Assembly (NCBI GenBank): GCA_015055805.1
Contig: SVHN01000010.1
Coordinates: 1-64,000, forward strand
DNA length: 64,000 nt
From: Clostridiales bacterium
Lineage (GTDB): Bacteria; Bacillota; Clostridia; Christensenellales; Borkfalkiaceae
Reading direction: 5' to 3'
The notes beneath the pieces are model-generated. The model was given only the letters and a program-made list of their open reading frames with translations. It was not told the origin of the DNA and made no database searches. Below, piece by piece: positions 60,207-64,000 of the stretch; the first letter of the stretch is position 1; each line of letters starts with the position of its first letter. Both the position numbers and the translations under genes were made by a program.

Positions 60207-63200
60207 TTAGTTGTTTTCAGGATTTTCTTCCGTTTTCGTCGCGTCTTCCGATTTAACTTCTTCAGTTTCGCCGAAATCTTGAACGTCGCCGTAAACGTAT
60301 TCGTCTAACGTTTTTTCTTCTTCAACTGCGTCCGTCGAAGTTTCTTCGGTTTCAATTACAGGTTCTTCTGTAACTTCAGACTGTTCTTCAACTTCTTCAA
60401 TTGTATCTTCGTCAGTTTCTTCCTTAACAGTTTTCTTAGCCTTTTCAGCATCTTTAGCAAGCTTAGTTCTGCTTGTTACTTTATAGTGTGATTTAGCATC
60501 GCTTGCGTTAGCTTTGCGTCTACGTCTTACGTTTTTAATTACAAGCATTATGATTGCAAACGCAAGAACAACACCTAATAGGATAGAGGAGAAAGATAAC
60601 CAGAAGGCTGAAGGATCAGTTTCTGCTGCGCAGCCACTTTCTTCAGTTTCTTCTTCCTCTTCTTCGCTAGCGTAGGGATCAACTTCAACAGGATCAATCG
60701 TATTATATACAGCATAGATAAAGTTGCTATTTTTAGCCCAAACGTAATTTGCGCTATAAGAAACGATTTTAGATGTATCCGTTTGTTCTTCGTTAAACTG
60801 CTTTTCGGTAGCGGTTAGAACGCGTTTATATAAAATGCAGTTTTCATCATCAAATGCGCTGATACCTTCTTCATAAAGGGGATTGCCAGAAACGGTAAAC
60901 GTTTCAGACCATTTAGCTGGTTCGGTGAACGCGCCAGTCGTCAATACTTCAATGTTCTTAACAAAAACGTAACCTTGTGATGCGCTAGCATCTGCGCCGT
61001 CTCTTCCGCCGTTCCAAACTTCAACACGGAAGTTTTTAGCGGTTGCACCGGTTGCTACGTAGAAGTCTACGGTTGTCCAACCATCGTTTTCCATCATGCT
61101 CTTATCAACGGTAAGGGCAAGGGATAGGTTTTCATAAGTCGTACCGTTTTCAATGCTTTCACCACGGCTATTAACGTTTGCAGTAAAGGTGTCGAAAGTC
61201 ATAACGTCTTTCGTTGAACCGTCAGTATTTACGAGATAAACGTAAGCTTTCGCATCGTCGCAAACGCGGAGCGTTACAGAAACTTTCGCATAAGCACTTG
61301 CAGCAATATTCTTGCTTGCACCAACGTATCCATAGTGTGATGCGTCTTTATTGTAAATAACTATCGGTTGAATACTCTTTTCGTCGTCGGTTGCCGTGAA
61401 ATTTAGTTTGCTTTTAACGTCGGGGAGCATTGTGTATTTATCTAAATAATTAGTATTAATAAGACCTGCGGTTTCGCTAGTGTTAATATCTCTTACAACG
61501 TCTTTAGCATCTTCTTTAATGTAGAAGTGGTTTGCAACTATTCCTTGATATCCACTGGGGATAGCAGGTTTGGTTTCGATTGTACCTTTATCGCTAGGAG
61601 CAACGGTTAAAGCGTAAGTTTCTTCTTTTTCAGTTTCTTCAGCAAAATCACTTGCGCTACCAGCATAGAGAGCAGTAGTGCCGTTAGCGGTTTCAGTAAA
61701 GAAATTATAAAGTTCGTAATTTTGGTCGTTGGAATTGTCGGCATCATTATTGAGAGCTTTAACTGCGTCTTCGTCAATAAGTCCCTTGGTAATAGTGGGG
61801 ATAGTCATTATAACTGTTCCGTTTGCATAATCCATAGCGTAATCGGTTGCCGCAACGTCGGTAGGTCCAACAACTAAAGACAAGTAGAAACTTCTTGAAC
61901 TGCTATCTAGTGGTTCAGGTGCTTCAAAATTGTTTTTAATCAAAACACCAACCTTTTGCCACTCGTCGCTAACTTCGGTAATCGTTGCAACTGCTGCGCG
62001 TTTTTTGGTTATTTCATTGTTATCAATTCCAGTATCGGGATCGTAAACGTCAAAAGCATCAACGGTTATAGTGGTTGAACTGAAAGAATTTAACTGATTC
62101 TTTATAAAGAAATATACGTAAGCGTATTCGCCGTAGTTTACGTCGAATGCATTGCTAACGTTGTTGAGCGTTACGGTGTAACTTGCGTTGGTGAGATCGA
62201 GTTTGAGCGCGTTGCCTTCTGTTGTTGCGGTCACGTTAGAATTTTCAAATCTTTTACCGTTTACGCCCTTATTTGAGGTAGTATAACCGTGATTCAATGC
62301 GGATAGGTTGATATCCTGTGTTTGCGTTCCTGCAAAATTAATGGTCATGTCGTACAATGCGACAGTTTTACCAACGACTTTTAACGCGTTTTCACCGTTA
62401 TAATCGAGTTTTAATTCCGTACCAGAAGATATAGCGTCGTCATATGTTTTTTTGTCAACAGTCTCATATTTGACTTCGTCAAAATATACGGTACCTTCGG
62501 TTGCGCTTAACTTATCGTAGCCAAGACCTAATACAACGGAGAACGAGCAACCATAGATATCATCAGACTTAACGTATAGGGTGAACTGTTTCCATTCGTT
62601 TTTGGTGTCGATATTAAAGATACCGAAGTCTGCTTGTTCTGAGCCTTGGAAAGTATTCTTTATGCGGATATTTGCGCCGTAATCAACCGTAGTGTCGTCA
62701 CCGTCATTATAAAGACCGCCGACGTTTTGAGTTTTTACCCAAACGGTAATTTTGCCGTATTCACCCTTGTCCATAGTGATAGTGGAAGAAGAGGTGATAC
62801 TCTGCGCAGTACCTAAGCCAACTTTGCTCTTAGTGAGATAGTTGTTTAACATATAAACTTTATCGTCAGAATCGGTGGTAGGTTTACCAGGATTAGAGAA
62901 CTCGTTCTTTTTGCCGTTAAGCAAGTTTGCTTCAGACTTAAAGTAGTTCTTAATAATATATTCATTGATAGCGTCGGTGCTGGTGTCAGCATCTTCGCCG
63001 TTTGCTTCTTTAATAGCTGCCTTGATTTTTGCATCGTCAAAGTTGTAATTTACTTTATAGTAGTTTAGAAAATAAGAATCCTTGACTAAAGTATTCAAAA
63101 GTTCGTCCCAAGCAGCATCAGAAGTGCTAATAACACCCGATTTGGCAGAAGATGCGGTCATATTTGTTTCGGTCTTTCTGCTCCAACCGGTAACAGACGT

Positions 63201-63431
63201 CTTGGGAAAATCTTTAACGCCAAGATTTTTAGTTCCGTTAGAGAAAGATGCGTTGCTTATGGATTCTTCTATTTGATCTTCGGTATAAGTGTACGTAGTC
63301 GTATCTTCTTTTGCTTCGTCTTCTTTTTTGCAAGCCGTAAAAACAAATAGCGAGGTGCAAAGAATGCAAATCAATAGTAGTGCAATAAAAAGTCTCGATT
63401 TAATTTTGTTGATGCTGTTGTTACTCGTCAT
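60207..63431 (-). CDS. Large surface lipoprotein with C-terminal membrane segment and acidic cytoplasmic tail
   Basis: 1074 residues. The N-terminal signal peptide ends in a lipobox with C34 (FVFTAC). The long exported region has at least three beta-rich, carbohydrate-binding-like segments, each with phrases such as EWKQFTLYVKSDD, VYFDEVKYET, WQKVGVLIKNNF and GWTTVDFYVATG. Near residue 945 a membrane segment ILLGVVLAFAIIMLVI is followed by a basic stop NVRRRRK and a tail of about 110 residues very rich in Glu and Thr. It is thus predicted to be held at both ends. The function is unknown; ligand binding at the surface is likely. Confidence 0.78.
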   Translation of the reverse strand: MTSNNSINKIKSRLFIALLLICILCTSLFVFTACKKEDEAKEDTTTYTYTEDQIEESISNASFSNGTKNLGVKDFPKTSVTGWSRKTETNMTASSAKSGVISTSDAAWDELLNTLVKDSYFLNYYKVNYNFDDAKIKAAIKEANGEDADTSTDAINEYIIKNYFKSEANLLNGKKNEFSNPGKPTTDSDDKVYMLNNYLTKSKVGLGTAQSITSSSTITMDKGEYGKITVWVKTQNVGGLYNDGDDTTVDYGANIRIKNTFQGSEQADFGIFNIDTKNEWKQFTLYVKSDDIYGCSFSVVLGLGYDKLSATEGTVYFDEVKYETVDKKTYDDAISSGTELKLDYNGENALKVVGKTVALYDMTINFAGTQTQDINLSALNHGYTTSNKGVNGKRFENSNVTATTEGNALKLDLTNASYTVTLNNVSNAFDVNYGEYAYVYFFIKNQLNSFSSTTITVDAFDVYDPDTGIDNNEITKKRAAVATITEVSDEWQKVGVLIKNNFEAPEPLDSSSRSFYLSLVVGPTDVAATDYAMDYANGTVIMTIPTITKGLIDEDAVKALNNDADNSNDQNYELYNFFTETANGTTALYAGSASDFAEETEKEETYALTVAPSDKGTIETKPAIPSGYQGIVANHFYIKEDAKDVVRDINTSETAGLINTNYLDKYTMLPDVKSKLNFTATDDEKSIQPIVIYNKDASHYGYVGASKNIAASAYAKVSVTLRVCDDAKAYVYLVNTDGSTKDVMTFDTFTANVNSRGESIENGTTYENLSLALTVDKSMMENDGWTTVDFYVATGATAKNFRVEVWNGGRDGADASASQGYVFVKNIEVLTTGAFTEPAKWSETFTVSGNPLYEEGISAFDDENCILYKRVLTATEKQFNEEQTDTSKIVSYSANYVWAKNSNFIYAVYNTIDPVEVDPYASEEEEEETEESGCAAETDPSAFWLSFSSILLGVVLAFAIIMLVIKNVRRRRKANASDAKSHYKVTSRTKLAKDAEKAKKTVKEETDEDTIEEVEEQSEVTEEPVIETEETSTDAVEEEKTLDEYVYGDVQDFGETEEVKSEDATKTEENPENN

Positions 63432-63477
63432 AGTTCACCTTTTTTATTAAAATACGTTTTTGAGTTAGCGTTCGTAC

Positions 63478-63489
63478 ACGCACGTGCGT
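63478..63489. promoter_or_regulatory. Perfect 12-bp palindrome in the leader of the surface-protein gene
   Basis: ACGCACGTGCGT lies between the promoter (63516-63544) and the start codon (63431), so it is in the untranslated leader. It could be an operator or an RNA hairpin. Confidence 0.4.
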
Positions 63490-63515
63490 ATAACAAATAT
63501 ATAACGCATGAAGAT

Positions 63516-63544
63516 ATTATATAGTATTTTTTTTAAAAAATCAA
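63516..63544 (-). promoter_or_regulatory. Promoter of the surface-protein gene
   Basis: On the minus strand TTGATT (63539-63544), a 17-bp spacer and TATAAT (63516-63521), giving a leader of about 78 nt. Confidence 0.7.
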
Positions 63545-63617
63545 CCGTAAAAGCAAACAAACTCATTAATTTTCTAAAAAAATAGTAAAATTATTTTAAA
63601 TTGCTCACAATACGGAT

Positions 63618-64000
63618 ATGGAAAACACTAAAAACGGTCAAAAAAATCAACGAAATTCCAAAAGGTTAAATCTCTACGCTGCATTGACGGGCGTAATTGC
63701 AGGTCTAATAAACGGCGTTTTTGGCGGTGGGGGTGGCATGATTGTCGTTCCTATGCTGATAATGCTATTAAAATGCGATCCTAAAAAAGCACATGCGACT
63801 GCAATTTTAATAATACTTCCGCTCTCGCTTGTGAGTGGATTGTTTTACGCGTTGTTTGGGAATTTGAATTTTCAAGTGTTTATACCTGTTTCAATAGGTG
63901 TTGTGCTTGGCGGTGCGGTAGGCGCGCTGTTACTTTCAAAACTTTCTAATAAGTGGATAATAATTATCTTTTCCGCAGTTATGGCTGTTGCGGGTGCAAA
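63618..64000 (+). CDS. TauE/SafE-family membrane permease, 5' part
   Basis: The frame from ATG 63618 runs off the window after 127 codons. A short charged start (MENTKNGQKNQRNSKR) leads to membrane segments with the TSUP signature AGLINGVFGGGGGMIVVP and VGALLLSKLSNKWII. The family moves sulfite, organosulfonates or related anions. No clear ribosome binding site is visible. Confidence 0.75.
   Translation, partial: MENTKNGQKNQRNSKRLNLYAALTGVIAGLINGVFGGGGGMIVVPMLIMLLKCDPKKAHATAILIILPLSLVSGLFYALFGNLNFQVFIPVSIGVVLGGAVGALLLSKLSNKWIIIIFSAVMAVAGA

Overview
This window comes from an AT-rich, endospore-forming Gram-positive bacterium, most likely a gut-type clostridium. Three sporulation genes point this way: a tiny spoVM downstream of rpe, a cwlD-type cortex amidase and a sigH-type sigma factor. 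The yloC-gmk-rpoZ-priA-def-fmt-rsmB-rlmN-rsgA-rpe operon is typical of Firmicutes, and promoters are clear TTGACA/TATAAT types with 17-bp spacers. A closer placement (for example Christensenellales-like) would be a guess.

Layout. 1-2.0 kb: the right end of an integrated element, with a tyrosine integrase facing the 3' end of tRNA-Leu; a 5'-half tRNA-Leu remnant and tRNA-Cys, -Gly and -Val follow. 2.2-4.7 kb: ROK glucokinase, a strongly structured RNA or leader with its own promoter and terminator, and a leucine-rich-repeat lipoprotein. 4.8-8.9 kb: an AraC regulator divergent from an amino-sugar-like module (ROK kinase, double-SIS isomerase/deaminase, CBM9-like protein). 9-10.6 kb: pyridoxal kinase and an SDR. 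10.8-24.3 kb: pcrA-ligA, then the yloC-to-rpe housekeeping operon and spoVM. 24.4-30 kb: a zinc-site-less MDR protein, rpmE, a DUF1385-PrmC fusion, prfA and an aminotransferase. 30-36.6 kb: a small P-loop ATPase, thrC, trpS, a DUF5685 / degenerate J-domain / membrane-protein trio and an rlmD-type methyltransferase. 36.6-51.4 kb: a carbohydrate island with three AraC regulators, an MocA-type oxidoreductase, a solute-binding lipoprotein, a broken permease, GH36, GH28-like, a DMT transporter, an SGNH hydrolase and L-fucose isomerase. 51.5-57.7 kb: a cluster of DnaA-box-like sites, then cwlD, mrnC-rlmB-sigH, dnaX-ybaB-recR and gpsA. 57.8-64 kb: a WYL regulator, a small unknown gene, murG, a 1074-residue doubly anchored surface protein and the start of a TauE/SafE permease.

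How it fits together. Most of the window is core replication, repair, translation and envelope machinery. The accessory parts are sugar-use modules with adjacent AraC regulators. One of these has lost most of its transporter: the first ~130 codons of a permease gene run directly into the last ~30 codons of a beta-helix protein gene. The signals most worth pursuing are the structured RNA at 3.3 kb, the deletion scar at 43.2 kb, the DnaA-box cluster at 51.5 kb, a possible programmed frameshift in dnaX, and a hairpin that hides the spoVM ribosome binding site.
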